64,000 bases of DNA from Synechococcus sp. NOUM97013 (GTDB lineage Bacteria > Cyanobacteriota > Cyanobacteriia > PCC-6307 > Cyanobiaceae): NCBI RefSeq assembly GCF_014279815.1, contig NZ_CP047941.1, forward strand, positions 2,170,001-2,234,000, written 5' to 3'. Numbering within the stretch: the stretch's first letter is position 1; every line of letters begins with the position of its first letter. The translations under genes were made by a program, and so were the position numbers. Positions 27,268 through 35,368 of the stretch are shown in pieces. The notes beneath the pieces are model-generated. The model was given only the letters and a program-made list of their open reading frames with translations. It did no database searches and was not told the DNA's origin.

Positions 27268-27696
27268 ATGAGCGTGCGTCTTTACATCGGCAATTTGCCG
27301 CAGAATTTTTAGAGCAAAGAGCTTGAAGCTCAGCTCGCCAGCGTCGGGGAGGGAATTCGCTTCAAGGCTGTTCTCGACCGCGAAACAGGTGCCTGTCGCG
27401 GGTTCGGCTTCGCCAACATCGACGACGAGAAAGTCGCAGATGCCGTGATTGAGCAGTTCAACGGCAAAGACTTCGGAGGCAATGCTCTTCGTGTCGAGCG
27501 TTCTGAGCGACGCGACAACAATGCTGGCGGGGGTCGCCGCGGTCAGAACAATGGTCATGCACCGGGCTCCGCACGCAAAGCTGTGAACAAGGTTGTTCAC
27601 AGCGATGCCAAAGCCGAAGAAGCCCCCGATCCACGCTGGGCCGGGGAACTCTCCAAGCTCAAAGATCTCCTCGCCAACCAAAAGACTGCTGTCTGA
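27268..27696 (+). pseudogene. RRM RNA-binding protein gene with in-frame TAG at codon 15
   Basis: Read through the stop, this is a 142-residue cyanobacterial Rbp-type protein: one RRM with RNP2 as LYIGNL (residues 5-10) and RNP1 as CRGFGFANI near residue 48, then a Gly/Arg/Asn-rich tail and a C-terminal PRWAGELSKLKDLLA segment. Codon 15 (27310-27312) is TAG where relatives have an acidic residue; GAG to TAG is a single base change. Everything after it stays in frame and is well conserved, so the change is recent, an assembly error, or read through. A GTG at 27445 could restart translation but would miss most of the RRM. Followed by a strong terminator. Confidence 0.8.
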
Positions 27697-27718
27697 TCAG
27701 CCGATCAGCCAATGCATT

Positions 27719-27751
27719 AAAAAAGCAGGTCCTCACTGACCTGCTTTTTTT
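27719..27751. terminator. Bidirectional Rho-independent terminator
   Basis: GCAGGTC / GACCTGC (7 bp, loop of 6) is flanked by an A-run (27719-27724) and a run of seven T (27745-27751), so it can serve the RRM gene on the plus strand and the small membrane protein gene on the minus strand. Confidence 0.93.
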
Positions 27752-27766
27752 GTGTTGTTGTAGAGC

Positions 27767-27946
27767 TCAAGGAAGCAGAGCAGCGATACCGATCACGCCA
27801 ACAAAAATCCCAAGAAATAAAAACCCCATTTTGGTCATCTTGGATTCATGGTCATCGACACCCTCTTCGACGGCTTCTTGCAGGTCTGATCGGAACTCAT
27901 CGATCGCTTTCGCTTTTTCGGCATCGCTGGGGATCTGACGAGGCAT
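27767..27946 (-). CDS. Small membrane protein with HES juxtamembrane motif
   Basis: 59 residues: a charged, acidic helical part (about 8-38) and one C-terminal membrane segment (about 41-57). No known family recognised. Residues 21-39, containing VDDHESKMTK, resemble the segment just before the membrane helix of the neighbouring cyclic-nucleotide-domain protein (VVAHESRVVK). The two genes are 35 bases apart in the same direction. The ATG at 27946 is preferred to 28003, which would overlap the upstream gene. A short charged helix plus tail anchor suggests a role as a membrane partner or adaptor, but this is inference. Confidence 0.68.
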   Translation of the reverse strand: MPRQIPSDAEKAKAIDEFRSDLQEAVEEGVDDHESKMTKMGFLFLGIFVGVIGIAALLP

Positions 27947-27981
27947 CGGTTCGATTACGAAGGACAGGTGTTGAAGGCCAA

Positions 27982-28500
27982 TCAGGCGCGATGGAAGAAC
28001 CAATAAGACGCGCCGGCCAAAAGCACAAGCAGAATAATCGGCACAGCGATTGCAGCCATTCCGTTGTGGCTCTTCACGACACGCGATTCATGGGCCACCA
28101 CAGCGTCGCGAATACTGACGTGCATCTCCTCACGGAGTCGCTCCAGATCAGAATCCAAGGAGGCGTCGTCGTAGAGAGACCGCAGGTGCTCAAAGGTGGA
28201 TTTACCCAGCATCAGGCTTTTCTCTGGCTTGATGTAAAGGATCTCCATGAGCTCCTCTCTTGGAATCTCGACAAGCTGACAAGCCTTCGCGGCACGCGCG
28301 CTTGCGATTCGAGGACGGCTGTCGATGATTTCAACCTCGCCGAACACGTGACCGGGACCATGGGTGGAGTCGACGCCCTCGCCTGTCTCGGGGTACTGCG
28401 TGGTCATCTCGATCATGCCCGATTTCACGAGATAGATGGAACCACTGGCCTCTTCCGAGCGGTAGATGTAATCGCCTTTATCAACAGCGAACTTGCGCAT
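27982..28500 (-). CDS. Cyclic nucleotide-binding-domain protein with C-terminal membrane anchor
   Basis: 172 residues. Residues about 1-95 form a CRP-like cNMP-binding fold (KGDYIYRSEEASGSIYLVKS, then FGEVEIIDSRPRIASARA, which matches the phosphate-binding cassette region where FGE-A-R..R is expected). Residues about 105-143 are a charged helix and 147-165 one membrane helix. There is no DNA-binding domain, so it is not a CRP-type regulator; it may sense a nucleotide at the membrane or be a structural relative that no longer binds one. The ATG at 28500 begins the fold. Next gene on the strand is the 59-residue protein. Confidence 0.78.
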   Translation of the reverse strand: MRKFAVDKGDYIYRSEEASGSIYLVKSGMIEMTTQYPETGEGVDSTHGPGHVFGEVEIIDSRPRIASARAAKACQLVEIPREELMEILYIKPEKSLMLGKSTFEHLRSLYDDASLDSDLERLREEMHVSIRDAVVAHESRVVKSHNGMAAIAVPIILLVLLAGASYWFFHRA

Positions 28501-28577
28501 TTTCGGGGACCAAAGCGGCGTCCATCTTATCCAGAGATGGCTTAAAATGCTGCGCCAAACCCGAATTAGGATCGACG

Positions 28578-29480
28578 ATGGCGAGCCAGGCCAAAAATCG
28601 CCACGCACTCCGTAAGGGTCTCATCATCGCTGGAGTGGTTGCTGCTGGAGCCATTGGCTGGAGCGCGCTGAAACCAAAGCCCAGCCCTCCTCCTGTTGCC
28701 AGCCAACCCAAGCAGGTCACAGCGCTTGGCCGCCTCACGCCTGAGGGAAGCCTTGTCCCTCTGTCTATCCCCGCGGGGACCGCTGGAGGAAATGAAATCG
28801 TTGAGCGCTGGTTTGCAGGCGAAGGCGACACGATCACCAAAGGTCAAGTGCTCGTTCGACTGAGCAGCTACGACGAATTGCAATCGGCCCTTGTTCAAGC
28901 TGAATCCAAGTTGAAATCAACCGGTGCACTGCTGCCCTTTTTGAAAGTCAGCCAGAACCGTGGCAAGGAACTTTTCCAGGATGGCGCCATTTCCGAGGAA
29001 GAACTGGCAAAAACAACCGCCAGCATCCTGGAACGTCAAGCCGACGTCGCAGCAGCGAAAGCTTCTGTCGAGCAAGCACGCAGTCAACTGGCATCGGCTG
29101 AGGTTCGCTCTCCGCTCGACGGACGGCTGATCAGGATCTACAGCTGGCCCGGAATGAAGCAGACCGATGAAGGTTTGGCTGTTATCGGCCGCACTGAATC
29201 AATGCAGGTCTGGGCGCAGGTCTTTCAGACCGATGTGAATCGCCTGCGAATCGGTCAATCAGCAATTGTCAAAGCGGAAACTGGAGGCTTCGAAGGAGAA
29301 GTGCAGGCGACACTGAAATCCATTATCGGCAAGGTCTCCCAGAGAGACTTGTTTGCCGTAGCAGCCAACAACGACGTGAATGCTCGCGTCATTTTGGTGA
29401 AACTGGATATCGACCCTGAATTCCAGCAAGAGCTCTCGAAGCTGAGCGGCTTGAACGTCATCGTTCGCTTCAAACCATGA
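28578..29480 (+). CDS. devB: DevB-family membrane fusion protein of an ABC exporter
   Basis: 300 residues: an N-terminal membrane anchor (about 14-30), a beta-barrel part with VTALGRLTPEG, a split lipoyl motif, a central coiled-coil hairpin (about 95-175) and a C-terminal beta domain. This is the periplasmic adaptor of the DevBCA exporter family (HlyD-related), which in heterocyst formers passes glycolipids to the outer-membrane channel HgdD/TolC. The gene overlaps devC by 4 bases. In a unicellular cyanobacterium the substrate is unknown. Gene name is by family only. Confidence 0.85.
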   Translation: MASQAKNRHALRKGLIIAGVVAAGAIGWSALKPKPSPPPVASQPKQVTALGRLTPEGSLVPLSIPAGTAGGNEIVERWFAGEGDTITKGQVLVRLSSYDELQSALVQAESKLKSTGALLPFLKVSQNRGKELFQDGAISEEELAKTTASILERQADVAAAKASVEQARSQLASAEVRSPLDGRLIRIYSWPGMKQTDEGLAVIGRTESMQVWAQVFQTDVNRLRIGQSAIVKAETGGFEGEVQATLKSIIGKVSQRDLFAVAANNDVNARVILVKLDIDPEFQQELSKLSGLNVIVRFKP

Positions 29481-30676
29481 GCCAAATCTCATCTTGGGTC
29501 CACAGACTGAATCTCAACGACCTGCCTCTTGCCTGGTTGCAGCTCAAGCGACAACCGGTGCGCTACCTGGTTGCCGTCACCGGCATCGGATTTGCCGCTC
29601 TGTTGATGTACATGCAGTTGGGCTTTCAATCAGGCCTGCTGAAGAGCGCTACCAAGTTCTACAACGCACTTGAAACAGATCTAGTGCTGATCAGCCCTGC
29701 AACTGTGAACAGCGGCAGCTATCAGCAGTTCCCTCAATCACAGCTATTTCAAGCCCTGGGCGTGGAAGGAATTCGTGAAACAATTCCTCTTTATATCGCC
29801 AACATCAACGCACAACAACTTAACGGAATTAAACCAACATCCCTGAGGATGATTGGATACGACCCGGATCTCAAGGTTCTTGATGTTCCCGCTATCAACG
29901 AACAAAGCAATGAATTAAAAACTCCCGGCTTCGTTCTATTCGACACGCTTGGGTCAAGGATCAAAACCGGCCCGGTCGGACAAACCTTCAAAGCTGATGG
30001 TCCGCTGGACATGATCTCGTCAGACTTTGAAAAGACATTTAGAATCAAAGGGCTATTTGCACTTGGATCAACCTTCGTCGCCGACAGCAATTTGATTGGC
30101 AGCGAGGCAACAGCACTCCAGCTGGCATCAAGACAAATCAATCTGGGAGAAATTTCTCTCGGCCTGATCCGAGTCGACAAGCCTTCCAATATTCCAAGAG
30201 TTCAAAATGATCTTCGCACTCTCTATGGAGATGAAATTCAGGTTTTAACGAAACCAGAATTGATCAAACAAGAGAGAAACTATTGGAACAATGTTTCCTC
30301 TTTCGGAGTCATCTTTGGTTTTGGAACAATCATGGGATTGCTCGTGGGCGGCGTTGTGGTTTACCAGGTTCTGTACACCGACGTCAGCGATCATCTCAAA
30401 GAATACGCAACCTTGAAAGCGATGGGTTTTTCAAGCGAATTCATCCTCATCGTGGTGATCCAAGAAGCAGTTCTTTTGGGAGTTTCAGCATTTATCCCTG
30501 CAACCCTTGTCAGTGCGGTCCTTTATGCAGGCTTGAGTGCTGTGTCAGGCATTGAATTGCAAATGTCCCCTGACAAATCGCTTCTTGTCGGGGCTTTAAC
30601 CATCAGCACCTGCGCCATTGCCTCTGCGATCGCAATTCGCAAGCTCAGTGATGCCGATCCCGCATCCGTCTTCTAA
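29477..30676 (+). CDS. devC: DevC-family ABC transporter permease
   Basis: 399 residues with one N-terminal helix, a large periplasmic domain (about 50-270) and three C-terminal helices, the FtsX/MacB-type layout of DevC permeases. The start MSQISSWVHRL leads to PLAWLQLKRQPVRYLVAVTG, the typical DevC entry. ATGA overlap with devB, 6 bases before devA: a compact devBCA operon. Base composition is lower in G+C than the surrounding core genes. Confidence 0.87.
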   Translation: MSQISSWVHRLNLNDLPLAWLQLKRQPVRYLVAVTGIGFAALLMYMQLGFQSGLLKSATKFYNALETDLVLISPATVNSGSYQQFPQSQLFQALGVEGIRETIPLYIANINAQQLNGIKPTSLRMIGYDPDLKVLDVPAINEQSNELKTPGFVLFDTLGSRIKTGPVGQTFKADGPLDMISSDFEKTFRIKGLFALGSTFVADSNLIGSEATALQLASRQINLGEISLGLIRVDKPSNIPRVQNDLRTLYGDEIQVLTKPELIKQERNYWNNVSSFGVIFGFGTIMGLLVGGVVVYQVLYTDVSDHLKEYATLKAMGFSSEFILIVVIQEAVLLGVSAFIPATLVSAVLYAGLSAVSGIELQMSPDKSLLVGALTISTCAIASAIAIRKLSDADPASVF

Positions 30677-30682
30677 CGCCAT

Positions 30683-31402
30683 ATGCACGACGACATCACG
30701 ATGAAACCTGTCATCAGCACCCAAAACCTTTGCCACAGCTACGGGAAAGGGGAGCTAAGAACTGAAATTCTGCACAATCTGAATTTTGATGTGTACAGCG
30801 GCGAAATCACACTGCTTGTAGGTCCTTCGGGCAGTGGCAAGAGCACGCTTTTGACGCTCCTTGGGGCCTTGCGATCCGTCGAAGAAGGATCCATTCAGGT
30901 TCTCAACCAAGAACTCAATGGAGCCAGTGAAAACGTGCTGATGAAGACCCGACGCCGCATCGGGTTTATTTTTCAAAGCCACAACCTGGTGTCGTCGCTG
31001 ACGGTTCTGCAGAATGTGCAAATTCTGCTTCAGCTCACCGAAACCAATCCGCAGAAACGTCGCGATAAAGCCTGTGAATTACTTGAAGCTGTCGGACTCA
31101 GCCATCGACTCAATCACTACCCAGAAGAGCTTTCCGGTGGTCAGCGTCAGCGCGTCGCAATTGCCCGGGCTCTAGCTCCAGAGCCGGAGCTCATTCTCGC
31201 TGATGAGCCCACAGCATCCCTGGACAGTCGTTCAGGTCAGGACGTGGTTGAACTGCTCGGCAAGCTTGCACGCGATCGAGGCAGTGCAGTGCTTCTCGTC
31301 ACCCACGATCTGCGTCTTTTGAAAGATGCTGATCGCATCTGGGCCATTGAAGACGGCCGCATCAATCCCTGGGACGAATCCAAAAACAGCACGACCCACT
31401 AA
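30683..31402 (+). CDS. devA: DevA-family ABC transporter ATPase
   Basis: 239 residues, with Walker A GPSGSGKST near residue 46, Q-loop FQSHNLV near 95, signature LSGGQRQR near 148 and Walker B LILADEPTASLD near 170. It belongs to the MacB/LolD-like ATPases that work with DevC permeases, energising export by mechanotransmission rather than by a classical channel. A second ATG at 30701 is an alternative start and removes six residues. It is followed 11 bases later by the hydrolase gene, so the operon probably continues. Confidence 0.9.
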   Translation: MHDDITMKPVISTQNLCHSYGKGELRTEILHNLNFDVYSGEITLLVGPSGSGKSTLLTLLGALRSVEEGSIQVLNQELNGASENVLMKTRRRIGFIFQSHNLVSSLTVLQNVQILLQLTETNPQKRRDKACELLEAVGLSHRLNHYPEELSGGQRQRVAIARALAPEPELILADEPTASLDSRSGQDVVELLGKLARDRGSAVLLVTHDLRLLKDADRIWAIEDGRINPWDESKNSTTH

Positions 31403-31413
31403 TTCGCGATCTC

Positions 31414-32394
31414 ATGTCATCTCAGGTCACAACATCCCTTTCAGCATCATCCATTTACCCTCAGGAATGGCTGGGTGAGTGGAACTGGGGCGATCACAAG
31501 ATCAGCATCGCCAGAACCTCAAACACCACCAATACCCAGACCGTCGTTCTGATCCATGGCTTTGGGGCTTGCAAGGAGCACTGGCGCCACAACGTTTCGG
31601 CACTGACCGCACAGTTCAATGTGGCAGCGGTCGATCTTCTGGGATTTGGTTCAAGCGACAAGCCTCAATCAAGACTTGCATCCGAGCCTGAAGAGGAACA
31701 CAGCACGCTCTATTGCATCGACTTATGGGCGCAGCAGGTGGTGAGCTTTCTCGATGCCTACAAACTTCAACATGTGCAGCTTGTGGGCAACTCCATCGGT
31801 GGAGTCGTCGCACTGCGAGCAGCTGAAATACTTGAGACCCGATCCACACCTGCCAAAGGTGTTGTTCTGATCGACTGCGCCCAACGCGCCATCGACGACA
31901 AGCGTGTTTCAGAACAACCGCCGTTCCGTGCACTGGGCAGACCGTTACTCAAACAACTGGTCAGACAACGCTGGATCACCGGTCCCCTGTTTCGCAGCCT
32001 CGCGCGACCATCCATCATCCGCAAAGTTCTCAAACTCGCTTACCCCAGCGGAGCTGGCGTTGATGACCAACTGGTATCGGTGCTCCATCGAGCCACCACA
32101 GATCCGGGAGCGCTGGAATCATTCCGCGGCTTCATCAACCTGTTCCAGGACCACCTTGCACCAGAACTCCTGGAGCGGCTCACGACACCTGTGAGGGTCA
32201 TCTGGGGAGAAGCGGATCCCTGGGAACCGGTGGAACAGGCGCAACGATGGACGGCATTCGAGAGTGTCTGTGAACTGAGAACAGTTCCTGGCCTGGGCCA
32301 CTGCCCCCACGATGAAGCCCCAGACCAGATCAACCCGATCCTGCTCGACATGCTCTGCAACGCAATCAGCGACAGCACAGGAAAAGCCGAATGA
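31414..32394 (+). CDS. Alpha/beta hydrolase
   Basis: 326 residues with the nucleophile elbow GNSIGG (Ser127), the oxyanion HGFGACKEHW near residue 48, an acidic residue in WGEADPWEP and a catalytic-type His in GLGHCPHDEAP. Family members in photosynthetic organisms include esterases, haloperoxidase-like enzymes and chlorophyllase-related proteins; the substrate cannot be read here. It sits between devA and an MFS gene, overlapping the latter by 4 bases, so it may process an exported or imported compound. Confidence 0.84.
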   Translation: MSSQVTTSLSASSIYPQEWLGEWNWGDHKISIARTSNTTNTQTVVLIHGFGACKEHWRHNVSALTAQFNVAAVDLLGFGSSDKPQSRLASEPEEEHSTLYCIDLWAQQVVSFLDAYKLQHVQLVGNSIGGVVALRAAEILETRSTPAKGVVLIDCAQRAIDDKRVSEQPPFRALGRPLLKQLVRQRWITGPLFRSLARPSIIRKVLKLAYPSGAGVDDQLVSVLHRATTDPGALESFRGFINLFQDHLAPELLERLTTPVRVIWGEADPWEPVEQAQRWTAFESVCELRTVPGLGHCPHDEAPDQINPILLDMLCNAISDSTGKAE

Positions 32395-33593
32395 ACAAGC
32401 GCATCCTGCTCATTCTTTGCCTGGTGGTGGCCGTCGATTCCGCCAGCTTCGGCCTGCTCCTCCCAGTGGTTCCGTTCTTCGTGAATCAGCTGACGGGATC
32501 CTTCAATGCCATCGCGGTCACCAGTGTGACGGCGATCTATTCCGGCCTGCAGTTTTTAGGGGCCCCCGTAATTGGCCGGCTCTCGGACCGCTGGGGGCGT
32601 CGCGGGATCCTCACGATGGCCGTGGGCATCAGTGCCCTCGCTCTCATCGGCCAGGGGCTGTCCACTTCACTGACAATGTTGCTGCTGTTTTCAGCACTGA
32701 ATGGCGCCTCATCAGGAGTCTTTGCGATCTCACAAGCGATGGTGGCCGACGCCGTTGAAGACCGAGACCAACGAACGGTGGGGTTCGGAGCCATTGGGGC
32801 TGCACTTGGACTGGGATTCATCATTGGACCAGGGCTTGGAGGTGCTCTCGGGGCATTGAATCCGCGCTATCCATTTGTGGTGGCGGCAGCCTTCTGCGTC
32901 ATCAACGTGATCCTGATCCGCCTTCACCTTCCAGAATCACGCCAACAGAAATCTCCGTCAGATCTTGATCAGCAGCGCCAACCGAATCCATTACTGAAGG
33001 CGGGATCGGGCCGACTGCGCAAACTCATCTCCATTTATTTCCTCTTCTATCTGGGCTTCAGCGCATTCTCGGGAATCTTCGTGCTCGCAGCGAAGGATCG
33101 CTTCAACTGGGGCCCCCAACCCACGTCCCTGGTTTTGGTGTACGTCGGCGTGGTCGCTGTGATCGTTCAAGGAGCACTGCTACCGAAACTGCTGAAGCGA
33201 TTGCGACCTGATCGCCTCTCGATGATCGGCCTCACACTTGTTGCCATCGCCATGTTTGGCGTCTCAAAGATCGAACAGGGCAGCAGTCTTTACATCACCC
33301 AACTGCTCTTTGCAGGTGGTGTCGGCCTGAGCACGCCAGGCCTTCGCTCAGCGATGTCGCTGTGCGTCTCAGAAGATCAACAGGGTGTACTGGGTGGGCT
33401 CACCCAATCTGTGGTGAGCCTGACATCCCTTATCGGACCTCTACTTGCCGGACAGATGTTCGAAAGGGCTGGCTACAGCGCAACATTTCAAGTCCAGGCC
33501 TACTTGGTGATTGGAGCCATCGCACTGCTCATCTCGATGCCGAGGATGCCGGCACAAACGACGCCTCAGGATGTGAAAACACCCTCGGCGTAA
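32391..33593 (+). CDS. MFS transporter (drug:H+ antiporter-like)
   Basis: 400 residues, 12 predicted helices. The loop between helices 2 and 3 has GRLSDRWGRRGIL, the MFS signature, and the start DSASFGLLLPVVPFFV is typical of TetA-like multidrug antiporters. ATGA overlap with the hydrolase makes coupled translation likely and completes a five-gene plus-strand unit: devB, devC, devA, hydrolase, MFS. The end overlaps the VOC protein on the other strand by 28 bases. Substrate unknown. Confidence 0.85.
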   Translation: MNKRILLILCLVVAVDSASFGLLLPVVPFFVNQLTGSFNAIAVTSVTAIYSGLQFLGAPVIGRLSDRWGRRGILTMAVGISALALIGQGLSTSLTMLLLFSALNGASSGVFAISQAMVADAVEDRDQRTVGFGAIGAALGLGFIIGPGLGGALGALNPRYPFVVAAAFCVINVILIRLHLPESRQQKSPSDLDQQRQPNPLLKAGSGRLRKLISIYFLFYLGFSAFSGIFVLAAKDRFNWGPQPTSLVLVYVGVVAVIVQGALLPKLLKRLRPDRLSMIGLTLVAIAMFGVSKIEQGSSLYITQLLFAGGVGLSTPGLRSAMSLCVSEDQQGVLGGLTQSVVSLTSLIGPLLAGQMFERAGYSATFQVQAYLVIGAIALLISMPRMPAQTTPQDVKTPSA

Positions 33594-33982
33594 CCAATCA
33601 GTTCGATTTGATGCCCATCTGGATCTGAGATAAACAGGGCGCGACAGCGAGGCCCATAGTCGAATCCCGTCACCAAAAGGCCACGATCCTCCAGTGCTTG
33701 TTGAACGATGGCCATCGCTTCATAAGTGACTCGGAAGGCAACATGTCGCATGGCGACAGTGCTGTGATCTGGAACAGACTTCAGCGGAACTGAATCAGAA
33801 GGAAATAAGTTCAGATAATTCCCTTCAGCCACACGAAGGAGATAAGGAGGTCCTTGCTTGAGACCTTCCATCGATGCAGGCTTGAATCCAAGAACGTCCT
33901 GATACCACTGCATCGATCGGTCAGGATCACTGACCGTGAGAGCAACATGATCAAGAGCTTCAATCGGGAGAAGAGTTGTCAT
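33566..33982 (-). CDS. VOC family (glyoxalase/bleomycin resistance-like) protein
   Basis: 138 residues with two beta-alpha-beta-beta-beta units. The first starts with LDHVALTVSDPDRSMQWYQDVLGF; metal-ligand candidates are His12, a His in the middle (RHVAF), a His in the SDPDGHQIELIGY block and the Glu two residues later. The last block is the glyoxalase/dioxygenase type. A metal-dependent isomerase, dioxygenase or binding protein is possible. It is the most downstream gene of the minus-strand group with the Rieske oxygenase, 42 bases away. Confidence 0.82.
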   Translation of the reverse strand: MTTLLPIEALDHVALTVSDPDRSMQWYQDVLGFKPASMEGLKQGPPYLLRVAEGNYLNLFPSDSVPLKSVPDHSTVAMRHVAFRVTYEAMAIVQQALEDRGLLVTGFDYGPRCRALFISDPDGHQIELIGYAEGVFTS

Positions 33983-34024
33983 TGACTTACGTGAATTGAT
34001 AGAGAAAAACCAGCCGATTCAACC

Positions 34025-35074
34025 TCAGATCAGCAGACCGTCATTGCGCTTTTGGCGGAGCATGCGGCGAAGAGCCAAGGTCGACACATCACTGGCCACC
34101 AAGAGATTACCATGACCATCAAGATCAGGCATTGCTGGAGTCAGCGTTTCAACAGTGCGTTGATCCTCGGCCATGAATCGATCCACACGTCCTCGAGCGT
34201 TGCCATCAGCGAGTGGACTGCGCAGGAACGAACGGAAGTGACGCCATAAATTTCGAGTGGTGCCGTCATCCATGGGCACATGGGCGGTCATCAGCGAAAT
34301 CTGGAAATCACCAAAGACAACCCGCACCAACGACACATTGGCCAACCAGAGCTGGATGTGCTGTTCACCAGCATCATCGGACTCCTGATCAACGTCTTTG
34401 TCATCGGCCTGGTTGAACCAGGCACGCAGACCACGCCCTTGGTCGGCACGGTAGTGACGATCGCGAGGTGCAATCACGCGTTCGTAGACGCTGTCATCGC
34501 GACACCACTGATCCACTGGCATCAACTGATCAGGGGCCATCGCACCAAAACTACCGCTGTGAACAAATGGAGCATGGGTCAGATCCATAAATGCTTCCAG
34601 CACACGCAACCAATGGGCTTGCCAGACAACGGTTCCTTCTAGAGAGCGCCAGCCACTGTCATCCGACTCTGGAATGGGGCCAACATCAGGCAAAGCAGGC
34701 AAGTCATCGGGAGCAGATTGTCCCTTTGGATCCCACCAGATCCAGATGTATCCATACTGCTCAAGACAGGGCAGCCCACCCAATGTGGCGCGACGTGGAA
34801 TCGGATTGTTGTCGCCCTGCGCTGGAATCTTGACGCAGGCGCCGTCTGACTGGAAACACCAACCGTGGTAAGGGCATGCCAGACCCTCATCACCGACATT
34901 GCCCGCACTGAGGCTGGCTCCCTTGTGAGGACACCGATCAGGAACAACCGAAACTGTCCCGTCGAGGGATCGCCAGATCGCAAAAACCTCTCCATGGAAG
35001 TTGAGTTTCTGGACGCTGCCTTCAGAGACTGCCGAAGAGAGCTCAACGGCGTACCAGGTACGAATCAGCTGCAT
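34025..35074 (-). CDS. Rieske non-heme iron oxygenase, PaO-like
   Basis: 349 residues. The Rieske [2Fe-2S] domain has C-x-H (Cys48, His50) and C-x2-H (Cys67, His70 in ACPYHGWCF). The mononuclear iron site appears as D-x2-H-x4-H (Asp164, His167, His172 in DLTHAPFVHSG). This arrangement fits the pheophorbide a oxygenase / choline monooxygenase-like branch rather than the dioxygenase alpha subunits of aromatic degradation. Substrate unknown; a tetrapyrrole or other ring or methyl oxidation is possible. No reductase gene is adjacent, so electrons would come from ferredoxin. Lies 15 bases downstream of the 92-residue protein gene. Confidence 0.85.
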   Translation of the reverse strand: MQLIRTWYAVELSSAVSEGSVQKLNFHGEVFAIWRSLDGTVSVVPDRCPHKGASLSAGNVGDEGLACPYHGWCFQSDGACVKIPAQGDNNPIPRRATLGGLPCLEQYGYIWIWWDPKGQSAPDDLPALPDVGPIPESDDSGWRSLEGTVVWQAHWLRVLEAFMDLTHAPFVHSGSFGAMAPDQLMPVDQWCRDDSVYERVIAPRDRHYRADQGRGLRAWFNQADDKDVDQESDDAGEQHIQLWLANVSLVRVVFGDFQISLMTAHVPMDDGTTRNLWRHFRSFLRSPLADGNARGRVDRFMAEDQRTVETLTPAMPDLDGHGNLLVASDVSTLALRRMLRQKRNDGLLI

Positions 35075-35089
35075 GAAAACGTTGATGGA

Positions 35090-35368
35090 TCAGGGACCGA
35101 GATGCGTCTTCCAAAGGTCTGCGTCCTGGGACTGCATAAACCAACGCCGCTCACGCAAAGCGCAGAGAAGTTCGGAAGCGGATTCGCTCTCTAAGTCGAA
35201 GCCCCAATCACTGTCAAGACAGGTTCGCAACCCATCTGTACTGAGACCACGCCGAAGACCTTTCTTCAACAGGCGTCGGAGCGGAGCAGGCTCAAGCTCC
35301 ACCATCAGCGCCATGGTGAGAGGCGTCCGTGGGAGTGCTTCCAAATCCAGTTGATCCACAGTGATCAA
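35090..35368 (-). CDS. Hypothetical 92-residue protein paired with a MinD-like ATPase
   Basis: Soluble, acidic overall, with a basic central part (RRLLKKGLRRGLS) and mixed helices; no membrane segment and no family recognised. The 4-base ATGA overlap with the MinD-like gene and the matching strand suggest the two proteins work together, the small one perhaps as a regulator or adaptor of the ATPase. Confidence 0.6.
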   Translation of the reverse strand: MITVDQLDLEALPRTPLTMALMVELEPAPLRRLLKKGLRRGLSTDGLRTCLDSDWGFDLESESASELLCALRERRWFMQSQDADLWKTHLGP

